Assembly (NCBI RefSeq): GCF_014649655.1
Contig: NZ_BMTL01000010.1
Coordinates: 1-64,000, forward strand
Source: Streptomyces humidus
GTDB taxonomy: Bacteria > Actinomycetota > Actinomycetes > Streptomycetales > Streptomycetaceae
Direction: 5' to 3'
DNA length: 64,000 bases
The notes below the pieces were generated by a model that worked only from the letters and a program-made list of their open reading frames with translations, did no database searches and had not been told where the DNA came from. The stretch's first letter is position 1, and each line of letters starts with the position of its first letter. The translations under genes were made by a program, and so were the position numbers. Shown piece after piece: positions 1 to 7,976 of the stretch.

Positions 1-244
1 CGAGGGTGGCGAACAGCGCGGACGCCCGGCCGCTCGCCAGCTCCAGGAACCAGTCGCCGACGCCGCCCCCCGGCGTGGGAAAGGGGCCGACGTGCACGGC
101 GAACATCCCGAACACGGCCAGCGCACGGGCGAGGTCCACCCCTACCAGCCGCGTCAACGGCGCGGGGCGTTCCTTCGCCGTGTCGGACCCGGATGAGGGC
201 AAGGGCCGGGGAGGCGTCTTCTCGGCGCTTTCGATCTCGGTCAC
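1..244 (-). CDS. DUF418/DUF1624-like membrane acyltransferase, N-terminal part (runs off window)
   Basis: Reading leftward from a GTG at 244, the frame is open to the window edge and gives about 81 residues. A polar N-terminus of roughly 30 residues is followed by the motif RLVGVDLARALAVFGMFAVH and then GGVGDWFLELASGRASALFA. This RxxGxDxxRxxAxxGM signature at the first membrane helix is typical of the DUF1624/DUF418 (heparan-alpha-glucosaminide N-acetyltransferase-like) membrane proteins common in Streptomyces. The substrate of these bacterial proteins is usually unknown. A GGCAGGG lies just upstream of the GTG. Only the start of the gene is visible, so the family call rests on the N-terminal motif. 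Confidence 0.7.
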   Translation of the reverse strand, partial: MTEIESAEKTPPRPLPSSGSDTAKERPAPLTRLVGVDLARALAVFGMFAVHVGPFPTPGGGVGDWFLELASGRASALFATL

Positions 245-544
245 CGTGACAACCCTGCCGAGGCGGTGGGCGGTCGACCATCCGCCGGGCTGCGGAAGGA
301 GCCCCGCCGGTCGGCCGACTGCCCCCCTCCGACCGGCGGGGGTCGGTCTCGGCCGTACACGAACGACTGTGGTCGCCGACCTGGCCGCCGGGACGCCGCG
401 GGACAGCAGGCTCACCACGCCCCGCGTTCTTCGGCACCGCCGCATCAGGACAGAGGTCGGTGAACATCCCCGTGCTCTCGTCGTACACAGTCTGCCGCCA
501 GGACGCCGATGCCGTAGAAGGCGGCTTCCATCAACGTCCGTTCC
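245..544. other. Degenerate intergenic stretch without an intact gene
   Basis: No convincing intact gene is seen on either strand. On the minus strand, about 440-545 reads for about 34 codons as a coding-like fragment (ERTLMEAAFYGIGVLAADC) before a stop. This suggests decayed coding sequence continuous with the transposase remnant next to it. The fragment's family is not recognised. Confidence 0.4.
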
Positions 545-830
545 GGGCGCAGTTGCCGGATCTGCCTTCAGGGCGGCAGCGATGTCGGCCACCACGTGAT
601 CGTGCGTCATGTGCCGGTGCAGCAGCAGGACCTCGATCAGCGCAGGGGTTCCCTCAGCGTCGCCGTGAGCCTTGCGGACCGCTTCCCCCCCCATGCGTCG
701 TGGACCGGGGTGAACTTGCCTGCGGCGCGGGCCTGTTCCAGCGCCGTCGCCCCGGGCAGGGCGCCAGGCTTGCGCACCAGGGGCTCCAGGCAGTGGTCGA
801 GCTCCAGCTGGACGGCGCCCAACGATCCAG
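545..830 (-). pseudogene. Remnant of an IS21-type transposase (IstA C-terminal region), frameshifted
   Basis: On the minus strand the frame reads LELDHCLEPLVRKPGALPGA, TALEQARAAGKFTPVHDAW, and then loses register at a run of seven C (685-691). Dropping one base lets the reading continue as GEAVRKAHGDAEG, ALIEVLLLHRHM and HDHVVADIAAALK. This wording (RKPGAL.GATAL.QAR, HGDAEGT.ALI.VLLLHRH) is typical of the C-terminal part of IstA transposases of the IS21 family. Neither the DDE core, the IstB helper nor terminal inverted repeats are present, so this is a dead fragment. It shows that the left end of the window has received insertion sequences. Confidence 0.65.
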
Positions 831-879
831 CACAGTGGGCCGCCGGTTCTGGTGGAGAGGGGCCTTCGGGGCGTATGGC

Positions 880-1302
880 TCACTCGGTGCGCAGGCTGTC
901 CGGGCGCATCAGCCGCAGCAGTGGTGGCAGGCTGAGCACGGTCACCAGCAGGACGACGGCGATGGCGATGCCGGTCATCGACAGTACGCTCGCCCAGTCC
1001 ACGCCCACCGACTTGCCCGTCATCTTCAGCGGCACCGCGCCCAGCGTCAGCCCGACCGCCGTGGCAGCTCCGGGCCGAGACCGATCGGGATCGTCGTCTG
1101 CCGCAGCACGGACAGGGGCAGCGTGCGGCGCCGGGTTCCGAAGGCGATCAGCGACGACAGCAGTCTGCGGCGCTCGCGCAGCTGCTCCAGCCGTGACACC
1201 AGCAGACTCACGCCGATCAGCGCCAGTACGCAGGCGGCGCCGACGAACAGGCCGGTGCGGATGGAGGCGGAGGTGTCGGCTGTGCCGCTCCAGGGCCTTG
1301 TA
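880..1302 (-). pseudogene. Remnant of an FtsX-type ABC permease (C-terminal end), frameshifted
   Basis: The minus strand first reads IRTGLFVGAACVLALIGVSL, a polar loop (RLEQLRERRRLLSSLIAFGT) and RRTLPLSVLRQTTIPIG before a stop near 1060. A shifted frame then continues with TAVGLTLGAVPLK, a hydrophobic helix (MTGIAIAVVLLVTVLSLPP) and the terminal LLRLMRPDSLRTE, stopping at 880-882. Helix, loop, helix and the closing RPDSLRTE are characteristic of the end of MacB/FtsX-like permeases in actinobacteria. The 5-prime part is missing and the frame is broken, so it cannot be functional. It abuts a hairpin that follows the antitoxin gene. Confidence 0.65.
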
Positions 1303-1317
1303 CGTGGAGCGGCACAG
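1280..1317 (-). terminator. 13-bp hairpin downstream of the antitoxin-like gene
   Basis: CTGTGCCGCTCCA (1280-1292) and TGGAGCGGCACAG (1305-1317) form a perfect 13-bp stem with a 12-nt loop. It lies 36 bp beyond the stop of the minus-strand gene at 1354, as expected for its terminator. No U-tract follows, which is common in Streptomyces. Confidence 0.55.
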
Positions 1318-1353
1318 GAGTCTGCGCTGCCGTGTGCGTCCAGCCGCAGGCGG

Positions 1354-1755
1354 TCAGCCGCCGTCGACGTAGGCGCGTGCAGCGACCATGACGTCTTTGA
1401 AGCGCCCCTCGGCGATGACCGTAAGAGGGGCTTCGTCCTCGAGCTGGGGGTTCATCCCGATCATCCAGGCACGTGCTGTGTAGAGGCTTTCGGCGTCCTG
1501 GATGAGTTGGAACACCTGCAGGGCCGCGCGAAGACGGTCTTCGGCTTCCTGGCGTGGTGCTGAATCACCCGAAGCCCACTTGCCGACCTGTCGCGGGTCG
1601 TTGATGTTGGTGATCCGGGCGGTCAGGCGCTGGCCGAGGTTGTCCTGCAGGAAACGGGCGATGTCCGCGATGGACATGCGCACCGTGGTGACGTGGGCTC
1701 GCTCGGCGCTTGCTGCACTCTTGGCGGCCGCAGGAACATTGGCTGTGGTGGCCAT
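1354..1755 (-). CDS. Xre/MbcA/ParS-type antitoxin-like protein
   Basis: The 133-residue protein has an N-terminal helical DNA-binding-like region (SIADIARFLQDNLGQRLTAR, then a recognition-helix-like segment ending VGKWASGD). Its C-terminal module, ARAWMIGMNPQLEDEAPLTV followed by AARAYVDGG, fits the Xre/MbcA/ParS toxin-binding domain (RxWL..PN..L....P......G...V...A). Such proteins neutralise RES-domain NAD+-degrading toxins and repress their own operon. The start is placed at the ATG at 1755 because GAGGGAGGAAGTGCC lies just upstream; the frame runs on to 1956 without a better start. A RES protein is encoded upstream on the same strand, so the pair is probably a toxin-antitoxin system. The gap of 676 bp and the toxin-first order are unusual. 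Confidence 0.72.
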   Translation of the reverse strand: MATTANVPAAAKSAASAERAHVTTVRMSIADIARFLQDNLGQRLTARITNINDPRQVGKWASGDSAPRQEAEDRLRAALQVFQLIQDAESLYTARAWMIGMNPQLEDEAPLTVIAEGRFKDVMVAARAYVDGG

Positions 1756-1977
1756 GGCACTTCCTCCCTCGTGATCTGACTGCCCGCTCGGCTGATGGCC
1801 GACTGGTCGCGCGTCAGGCAACGGGTGCAGGACTTGATAGCGGACGACTCGGCCTGCCGCACGTCCGATGGAGTGCAGATGCGGGCTCGGCGCCGCTGGC
1901 TGATGTGACGCTTCTGATGAGTGGATCCGCGGGGAAGCGTGACCTCTGCGGCTCATGGCGGCGTCAGACGCCCGTGG

Positions 1978-2169
1978 TCAGCGTCGCTGCATGCCGGTCT
2001 CGGAGGCGGATCCGGGGCGGGGCTGACTGAGGGGATGCAGGCTGTGCAGGAGCGTGTTGCGACGTCCGTTGCTCAACTGGCCGGCCTGCTGAGCGTCGCC
2101 AGGGGGTATCAGCACGATCGAAGGCGCGGCGGTGGCCGCTGCTCGTAAGTGTTGGCCGAGTGTGTTCAT
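1978..2169 (-). CDS. Small hypothetical ORF between RES toxin and antitoxin
   Basis: This 63-residue frame starts at an ATG preceded by GGGGAGAGACC, the best ribosome-binding site in the locus. Its N-terminus (MNTLGQHLRAAATAAPSIVL) could form an amphipathic helix; the rest is polar with no recognised motif. It sits between the RES gene and the antitoxin gene, directly below an AT-richer promoter-like stretch (2190-2280). It may be a real small protein, a leader ORF, or the surviving 5-prime end of a decayed gene. No family was recognised. Confidence 0.35.
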   Translation of the reverse strand: MNTLGQHLRAAATAAPSIVLIPPGDAQQAGQLSNGRRNTLLHSLHPLSQPRPGSASETGMQRR

Positions 2170-2245
2170 GGTCTCTCCCCAATAGTTCATGCGTTAAGGC
2201 TACCCAGAATCCACCCCTAACTCCACCACTTTTGCGCTAACTTCT

Positions 2246-2258
2246 GTTGCCTGACAAC
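2246..2258. promoter_or_regulatory. Candidate operator GTTG-N5-CAAC in the toxin-antitoxin locus
   Basis: GTTGCCTGACAAC contains GTTG/CAAC half-sites and lies in a low-GC promoter-like stretch (2190-2280) upstream of the small ORF. The core 10-mer GTTGCCTGAC recurs in inverse orientation at 1813-1822, just upstream of the antitoxin start. Two copies near two starts suggest the binding site of an autoregulatory antitoxin. This is inference only. Confidence 0.35.
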
Positions 2259-2431
2259 TCGTCAAGATCGTTTTTTGGGACTGTGGTTGAGTCGCTGACG
2301 TGGGCATTCCCCTGATCCGGTGGCCTGAGGGGCCAGGCGGGGTTCGGGGGGTTTTCCTCCGTTCGGGCTATGCGAGTGAGGGAGGTTTCGAGGCGTGGGC
2401 GTGTGGGGGATGCAGAGCGGGATTCGCAGCG

Positions 2432-3118
2432 TCAGCGGATGGTGAGGCCGTACTCTTCAGCGACTCTGCGCAGCCCCTCGGTCTCCGGCCAGATGGGCTG
2501 CCTCTCCGCCTCTTCCAGGTCGACGTCGCTGAAGATGGCCCAGCACTGACGCATCCCGAAGCGGGAGCGGTAGGCGATCCCGTGGATCAGACGCCCCTGT
2601 TGCGGGTCGCGCTGTGCGATCGCCCAGGCGGCGATCTGGCGCGTCACCCTGCGGTTCGTGCCTTGCACGTGTTCGGCGGTCAGGTCGGTGATGTCGAACG
2701 GCGCCAACTCCTCCTTGAGCTCCCCCGACAGCGTGCGCAGCGTCTGCTCGTCGTCGACGTCCAGGAACCGCGCTTCCTTGGCCGGCTGTAATCGCACCAG
2801 CGTGTGCCGGGTGCGCCAGTCCTGGGGAAGGTTGCCAGGACTCATGAAGTAGGGCTCGTCCCAGTCGTCGCCGATGAATTCACGCAGTTCGGGATCCACG
2901 CGGAAGGGCGCCAGCGCCTCGGCGAAGCATCCGTCGAGGTCAGAGGCGCAGTACAGAGTGCCATAGCTCACCAGGCTCCACCGGTTGCCACCCGAGCGGC
3001 TGTCGTCCTCCCGGCTGATCTCGTTGTACTTGCGTGGGTTCTTCGCCTTTCCCAGGCGCCACACCCCGCGCTCCGGCGCCGGTATGAGACTTACCTCCAA
3101 CGGTGTGCAGTCGCTCAT
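2432..3118 (-). CDS. RES-domain protein, probable NAD+-degrading toxin
   Basis: The 228-residue protein carries the RES fold signature. WRLGKAKNPRKYN supplies the conserved Arg, GNRWSLVSYGTLYCASDLD the central core, and CFAEALAPFR the conserved Glu. A later QCWAIFSDVDLEEAE is the region where the family's Ser normally lies. RES proteins are NAD+ phosphorylases or glycohydrolases that act as toxins paired with Xre/MbcA antitoxins. The start is taken at ATG 3118 because GAGGAGCGGCCC lies upstream; an in-frame start at 3160 has no comparable site. A candidate antitoxin is encoded 676 bp downstream on the same strand. The toxin gene precedes the antitoxin gene, opposite to the usual order. Confidence 0.78.
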   Translation of the reverse strand: MSDCTPLEVSLIPAPERGVWRLGKAKNPRKYNEISREDDSRSGGNRWSLVSYGTLYCASDLDGCFAEALAPFRVDPELREFIGDDWDEPYFMSPGNLPQDWRTRHTLVRLQPAKEARFLDVDDEQTLRTLSGELKEELAPFDITDLTAEHVQGTNRRVTRQIAAWAIAQRDPQQGRLIHGIAYRSRFGMRQCWAIFSDVDLEEAERQPIWPETEGLRRVAEEYGLTIR

Positions 3119-3434
3119 GGGCCGCTCCTCACTCGGGTCCGAACTTGCGCGTGTCGTCATCAGGTCTGGCTGGTCGCTCGCCGCACGTGAGGCACGGGCA
3201 GGCGTGCTCGACCGCGTGCGGCGAGCCGGGCGCTTTCTTCAGGACATGCCTTTGCCATCTGCCGTCAAGACATCTGCCTCTCACTCGGCGTGGTGACGGG
3301 TGTCGGGCACGCGCCCCTGATGCACAAGCGTCTGAACGCAGCCGAACGATCATTTTCTGCTGCCGGGAAGGCGAGAGCGGCTGATCCCGCCGATCCCATG
3401 AGGGGCGCACGAAGGATTCAAGGGGGCGCACGGC
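3119..3434. other. Intergenic region between RES gene and WD40 gene
   Basis: About 316 bp separate the RES start from the stop of the WD40 gene. A minus-strand frame of 100 codons (3129-3431) includes a CPCLTCGERPA stretch, but it lacks a good start and family similarity and overlaps the RES upstream region. I treat the interval as non-coding, probably carrying the RES promoter. Confidence 0.4.
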
Positions 3435-5795
3435 CTAACCCGTGGGCGACCGGTCTGCCAAGTCCACCTCGAGAACGGCGACCCCGGCCTCTCCCGCCAT
3501 GGCGAGGACGACGGTGTCGGCGGATTCACCGGAGGGATACGCGGACAGCGTGTGCACAGGGCTTCCCGTGGCCAACTGCAGAATGCAGCGCGACGGGGTC
3601 GCCACGTCCCAGAACCGGATCGTGCCGTCCCGGGAGGAACTGGCGACGAAGGGGCGAGGGACATCGGATGTCGTCGTCCAGGTGGTGATGGCCTCGACGG
3701 GGCCTGTGTGCCCTTGAAGGGGCTCGCCGACGGGTGCGAGGGCGGAAAGGTCCCAGAGGCGCACGGTGCCGTCGTCTCCGCCGCTGGCAAGGAAAGGGGA
3801 CGACGGTGAGGGACCCGCGTTGATGGCCACGGCATTGATGATTCCCTGCGAACAGTAGAAGACGTGCCTGGGCGCCTCGTCTGTGGTGGACCACAGGCGC
3901 ACGGCCCCGTCAGCGCTGCCGGAAGCGAACCAGTCCGCGCTGACGCCGTCGGACGCCGCGGCCACCGTCCGGACCGTGTAGGGATGTCGCCACCGCTGCA
4001 GCGATCGTCCTCTGTCCAGGTCCCATAGCAGGACGGTGAAGTCGTCGCTGCTGATGATCACCCGTCGGCCGTTGCAGGCCACCGTTGCGGCAAGGGCCCG
4101 TATCGGCTGGGAGTGCCCCTGGAGAGGGGGGCCGACAGCAGTGCCGGGCACAGGGTCCCAGGACCGGATGCTGTGGTCGGAAGCCGACCAGAGGAGCAGA
4201 TGCCGGCCTTGGTTCCCCTGTGCCCAGGTGAGGGCGGACGAGGGACGCTGCGAGTCACTGTCGAACGTGCCGGTGCTCGACCCGCTGAGCGTGTCCCAGA
4301 CCTGGGTCTGTGAGGTGGCGTAGCTGACCGCCAGCTGCGGTCCGGCGACGGAGTCCGGAGTGATTGCCGCAGTGACGACGGCGGGCGTGGTGACGCTGCC
4401 CCGAAGCGCACGACGGATGGCACGTGTGTCCCACAGCCGGACGGTGTTGTCCCGGGCTGTGGAGGCGAGCCGGTCCGTGCCGTCGGCTGAGAACGGGCGC
4501 AGCGCGGTCACTGTGTCCGTGTGCCCGGTGAGCTGACCGGTCCGCCTTTCGGCTCCCGTGTCCCACAGGTCGATCGCTGACCCTGAGCCTGCTGCGGCGA
4601 GGAGGTCCAGGCCGTCGACACGGAGCGCCACCAGGGCGGTGACGGGCTCTCCCTCTCCTGTGAGGGTGGCCTGGGCCCCTGAGGCCGTGTCCCACAGCGT
4701 GATGGAGCCGTCGGTGTGGCCGGTGGCGATCCGGCCGGGCACTGTGGTGTCGGTCAGGGACCTGACGGGAGCGTCGACGGGGTACTCGTGCAGCAACCGG
4801 TGATCTGCGGCGTCCCAGATGCTCAGGGTGCGGCCGACACCGATCAGCAGCTGCCGGCCCCCGGGGCCGACGGCCAGGGTCAGCGCGAATGCGGCTCCTT
4901 CCGACGGGTGAGGGCTCAAGTCGGCCAGGTGGTGTTCCTCCGAGTCATCGCGCCAGAGTTTCACCGCGCCGTCTCCGTTGATCGCTGCCACGGTCAACGT
5001 CCCCGCGTCGTCGCGGTATCCGGTCACGGCAGAGGTCCAGGTACGCCCCCCGAACGTCCTGTGGTCGAGCAGCGTTCCCCGGGTCGTGTCCCAGACGCGG
5101 ACCGTGCCGTCGGTGCTGCCCGAGACGAGCGCTCCGCCGCCGGTGGAGCACGCCGCGAAGAACAGGCACCGTACGTCGCCGTCGTGTGCGGGAATCCGGT
5201 CCCCGACAGGTGCGCCGGTGACCGCGTCGAGCAGCTCGATGCCGCCCCCCTCGTTGCCCACGGCCAGCAGTTCTGCGCCACCGGGTCCTTCGGTCGTGGC
5301 CAGCGACAGACTGCGACGGCTGAGTGTCGCGAGCACATTGGACGGGGGCGTCCATCGTGACCAGAGGACGCACAGTCGGGAGCCGGCGAATTCCGCGGCC
5401 TCCTGAGGGAGACGCTGACGGGGAACGCCGGGAAACCGCAACGCCGTGTAGGCGAGATGCAGACTGGTGCACCGGGAGGGATGATCCGCATCCTGGACGT
5501 AGGGCTCGACCGCAGCCCATGCGGTGAGCCAGGCACGGTCCGCGCGATGCGCCTGCGGGAGGCCGAGAAGTCCCCGGACCCCGTCGCCGACGACCCACGG
5601 CAGCAGACCGGGCGGCACACGGCTGTCGTCCAATGCCCCACCGAGCGCGGCATGGTGAGCCAGATAGCGGCTCAGATAGGGGTGGGGAACGCTCACCGCG
5701 TCAGGACCGACCAGACGCGCCAGTGCGGCCGCGATGCGCGCATGAGCCTGCTGCTCGGCGGCACGAATGTCCCTCTGCGGGTCATCCGGATTCAT
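3435..5795 (-). CDS. WD40 repeat protein, sensor partner of the caspase-STAND NTPase
   Basis: The 786-residue protein has an N-terminal helical part of about 150 residues (PHPYLSRYLAHHAALGGALD, then WAAVEPYVQDADHPSR). In single-chain STAND-WD40 proteins this region joins the NTPase to the propeller. Fourteen WD-like blade endings follow, for example DGTVRVWDT, DGAVKLWRD, DGSITLWDT, DNTVRLWDT, DGAVRLWST, DGTVRLWDL and DGTIRFWDV. That fits two seven-bladed propellers. The start is ATG 5795, preceded by GAGGAGGGCCTCGG; a longer frame to 5879 lies inside the upstream gene. The first 14 bp overlap the caspase-STAND gene, so translation is probably coupled and the two proteins likely form one complex. 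WD40 arrays in such systems are thought to recognise a ligand and hold the NTPase inactive. The ligand cannot be deduced. Confidence 0.85.
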   Translation of the reverse strand: MNPDDPQRDIRAAEQQAHARIAAALARLVGPDAVSVPHPYLSRYLAHHAALGGALDDSRVPPGLLPWVVGDGVRGLLGLPQAHRADRAWLTAWAAVEPYVQDADHPSRCTSLHLAYTALRFPGVPRQRLPQEAAEFAGSRLCVLWSRWTPPSNVLATLSRRSLSLATTEGPGGAELLAVGNEGGGIELLDAVTGAPVGDRIPAHDGDVRCLFFAACSTGGGALVSGSTDGTVRVWDTTRGTLLDHRTFGGRTWTSAVTGYRDDAGTLTVAAINGDGAVKLWRDDSEEHHLADLSPHPSEGAAFALTLAVGPGGRQLLIGVGRTLSIWDAADHRLLHEYPVDAPVRSLTDTTVPGRIATGHTDGSITLWDTASGAQATLTGEGEPVTALVALRVDGLDLLAAAGSGSAIDLWDTGAERRTGQLTGHTDTVTALRPFSADGTDRLASTARDNTVRLWDTRAIRRALRGSVTTPAVVTAAITPDSVAGPQLAVSYATSQTQVWDTLSGSSTGTFDSDSQRPSSALTWAQGNQGRHLLLWSASDHSIRSWDPVPGTAVGPPLQGHSQPIRALAATVACNGRRVIISSDDFTVLLWDLDRGRSLQRWRHPYTVRTVAAASDGVSADWFASGSADGAVRLWSTTDEAPRHVFYCSQGIINAVAINAGPSPSSPFLASGGDDGTVRLWDLSALAPVGEPLQGHTGPVEAITTWTTTSDVPRPFVASSSRDGTIRFWDVATPSRCILQLATGSPVHTLSAYPSGESADTVVLAMAGEAGVAVLEVDLADRSPTG

Positions 5796-7956
5796 CCGAG
5801 GCCCTCCTCGTCTCCTGAGGCCAGCGGCGCAGCAGGGCTGCGAGTTGCTCGTGGGCGGGCCGGTACACCACGTGGTCATCCTCGATGTCGTGCGTGAGAT
5901 ACCCGGCGAGCCGGCCTCCCAGGAGCCGCCGGATCTTCTCGTCGGCGTGATCGAGGCGGGCCTGCAGCAGCTCGGAGGCCACGGCCGGCCACACCTGGGC
6001 CCAGGGAATCCCCCGGCCCAGTCCGAAAGCGGTGGCGCGTAGCAGCGCGAGCGCCTCCTCCCTGATCAGTCCGTCATCGGTGACCTGGTCGAGGTCCTGC
6101 TCGAACAGGCCTGCCGTGCCCCGGTCGAGCTGGGAGAGCCAGAGCGGGTCGCCGAGCAGCGTGGCTCCGTCGGCGCGGCGAAGTTGTTCGGAGGCCAAGC
6201 GCGCGTCGAGGAAGGACCGACCCACACGGCGCGCCACACGCTCTGCCGCCGAGGCGACCACGGCCGGGTCGTCACACCAGGCCGCCCCGGCCAGCAGAGC
6301 AGCGGCATAAGCGGCGATGTCCGCCTGCATCCCCTCACCGTCCGTACGCACCACCCGCGCTGCGGGAAAGGCCTCCAGGAGTTCCTGTAACAGCCCTCGC
6401 ATGCCGGTGGCGGCGGCCGCTTCCGGGGTACCGGGGCTGGAACTGCGGACGCCGAGCAACAGACGCAGACCCCGGTGAGCGGGGGGCCTCACGGACGACG
6501 GAGAGCCGGCGGCCTGCGCAGGAACGGGGACCCCGCTCGCAGTGTCGGGGCTCGCGGTGTCGGGCCCACCGGCGCAGGCGGCGAGGGGCACGAGAACATC
6601 CCGGATGCAGGCGACGGCGTCCGGGGATTCGTCGAGGCCGTCGACGACCACCGTGACCGTGCCTTCCCGGAAAGTCGTGAAGAACGTGCGCAGTCCTTCT
6701 TGCCATTGGCGCAGGGCGTCTGTCGCAGGCCGGGCGCGGTCCTGCTCACAGCCCAGTCGGCTGCCGACGGCCTCGATCAGACTCAGCGGCCCGCGGTTCC
6801 GGGCGGACACCGCTACATGGATGGATCCCTCGTCCGGAACGCTGTCCGCCGGGACCTTGCTCACTGCCTCCGCGTAGCGGGGGGACGCTCGGAAGGCGGA
6901 GTCGCTGAGGGTCACCGCCCGGGCCAGTACCGCGGATTTCCCACTGGCGGCGGTGCCCGTCACGATGAGCACGCCGGCAGGACCTGTGACGAAACCCGCC
7001 AGTTCGCGGTTGAGTTCCTGGCGGCCGGAGAAGTACCAGCCGGGATCGTCGCTGCCGGCCCGGCCGCTGGCACGGTCCAGCCAGTACTCCAGTTCCTCCG
7101 GCGTGGCCGCGACCTCCTCTCTGGCTTGGGTGACCACCTGAGGCTTGGGCCGGTAGCCGGGGTTGGGCAGAGTGGGGATCGGCGCGCCGAGCTTGCCCTG
7201 GAGGACCGGTCGGGGACCCGCGAGCGAGAGACCCCGTTCTTCGTTGAGTCGCTCAGTGGCCTGCTCCAGGGCCTGGATGAACTCGGAGATCGACAGGTGC
7301 GCACGGGCGATCCCGGCTGCGTCCTGAAGCCACTCGAAGGCCCTGCGCAGGACGACGGCGAACTCGCGGCCCAGTACCGGGGAACGGGTCGATGTCGTCG
7401 CCACCACGTTCAGCGTCCTCTCCCGCGTCCCGGGCCGGGCAAGATCACGGGCCAGGGCCCTCAGCTCCGCGTCGATGCCTTCCGCCTCGCAAGCGTTGAC
7501 GATCACCAGTACATGACGGGCTCGCGAGTCGAGAGCGGCGATGACGACCTCGTTCGTCGGCATACCCGTCGCCGGCAGCCGATCGGTATCAGTGCTTGGC
7601 AGGAGCAGAAAGTGCCTGGTGGACGTACCGACGGCGCCGTGTGACGTGATGTACAGGACCAGCGCCTCGTCCTCTGCCGCCTCCCGGATGCCGGAGGTGT
7701 ACAGGAAGTGCTCCACGTCGTGACGTTCTTCCGGCGCACGCAGGACGGTCTGCACGAACCCCTCCCCCGGGGCCGGCCCGGGTTCCCACCACGCGGTCAC
7801 CACCGACAGCTGTTCCTCGACGGCCTTGGTGAACTCGGGGTCCCCGTCCTCCACCGTCACGATGACCAGTGAGCCGGAGGCCAGCGCCGCGCCCTCTGCA
7901 CTCTTTGACGGGTTGGCCTGCTCGACTGAGCCGATCTCCCCGTGCTCCCCCTGCAT
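5782..7956 (-). CDS. Caspase-like peptidase fused to a STAND-type P-loop NTPase
   Basis: The 724-residue protein begins with a caspase-fold domain (about 28-235). LVLYITSHGAVG carries the catalytic His106 and VLVIVNACEAEG the catalytic Cys156. A linker is followed by a P-loop NTPase: Walker A GTAASGKS near 334-341 and Walker B VTVVVDGLDES near 434-444. The C-terminus is helical, ending YLTHDIEDDHVVYRPAHEQL, like the winged-helix end of STAND ATPases. The family is known for conflict and programmed-death systems in which an NTP-driven switch releases a peptidase effector. The WD40 sensor is encoded by the overlapping downstream gene, and an LCAT-type lipase starts 20 bp away on the other strand. 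Start ATG 7956 is chosen because it is the only start before the first beta strand; GAGA lies nearby, and a leaderless message is possible. The peptidase target is unknown. Confidence 0.82.
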   Translation of the reverse strand: MQGEHGEIGSVEQANPSKSAEGAALASGSLVIVTVEDGDPEFTKAVEEQLSVVTAWWEPGPAPGEGFVQTVLRAPEERHDVEHFLYTSGIREAAEDEALVLYITSHGAVGTSTRHFLLLPSTDTDRLPATGMPTNEVVIAALDSRARHVLVIVNACEAEGIDAELRALARDLARPGTRERTLNVVATTSTRSPVLGREFAVVLRRAFEWLQDAAGIARAHLSISEFIQALEQATERLNEERGLSLAGPRPVLQGKLGAPIPTLPNPGYRPKPQVVTQAREEVAATPEELEYWLDRASGRAGSDDPGWYFSGRQELNRELAGFVTGPAGVLIVTGTAASGKSAVLARAVTLSDSAFRASPRYAEAVSKVPADSVPDEGSIHVAVSARNRGPLSLIEAVGSRLGCEQDRARPATDALRQWQEGLRTFFTTFREGTVTVVVDGLDESPDAVACIRDVLVPLAACAGGPDTASPDTASGVPVPAQAAGSPSSVRPPAHRGLRLLLGVRSSSPGTPEAAAATGMRGLLQELLEAFPAARVVRTDGEGMQADIAAYAAALLAGAAWCDDPAVVASAAERVARRVGRSFLDARLASEQLRRADGATLLGDPLWLSQLDRGTAGLFEQDLDQVTDDGLIREEALALLRATAFGLGRGIPWAQVWPAVASELLQARLDHADEKIRRLLGGRLAGYLTHDIEDDHVVYRPAHEQLAALLRRWPQETRRASDESG

Positions 7957-7976
7957 GTTCTCTATTGTTCACAGCC
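7957..7976. promoter_or_regulatory. 20-bp divergent start region between caspase-STAND and lipase genes
   Basis: Only 20 bp separate the two divergent ATG codons, too little for two complete promoters. Each promoter must therefore lie inside the other gene, or a downstream start must be used; GTG 8028 is available for the lipase. The segment contains TATTGT and, on the other strand, ACAATA. The arrangement implies linked expression. Confidence 0.4.

Noticed and set aside
460..1563. 367-codon plus-strand frame over the pseudogene region
   Set aside because: It is antisense to transposase and permease remnants that read sensibly on the minus strand; its own product is low-complexity.
3129..3431. 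100-codon minus-strand frame with a CPCLTCG segment
   Set aside because: No start with a ribosome site, partial overlap with the RES upstream region, and no family; the Cys cluster alone is weak evidence.
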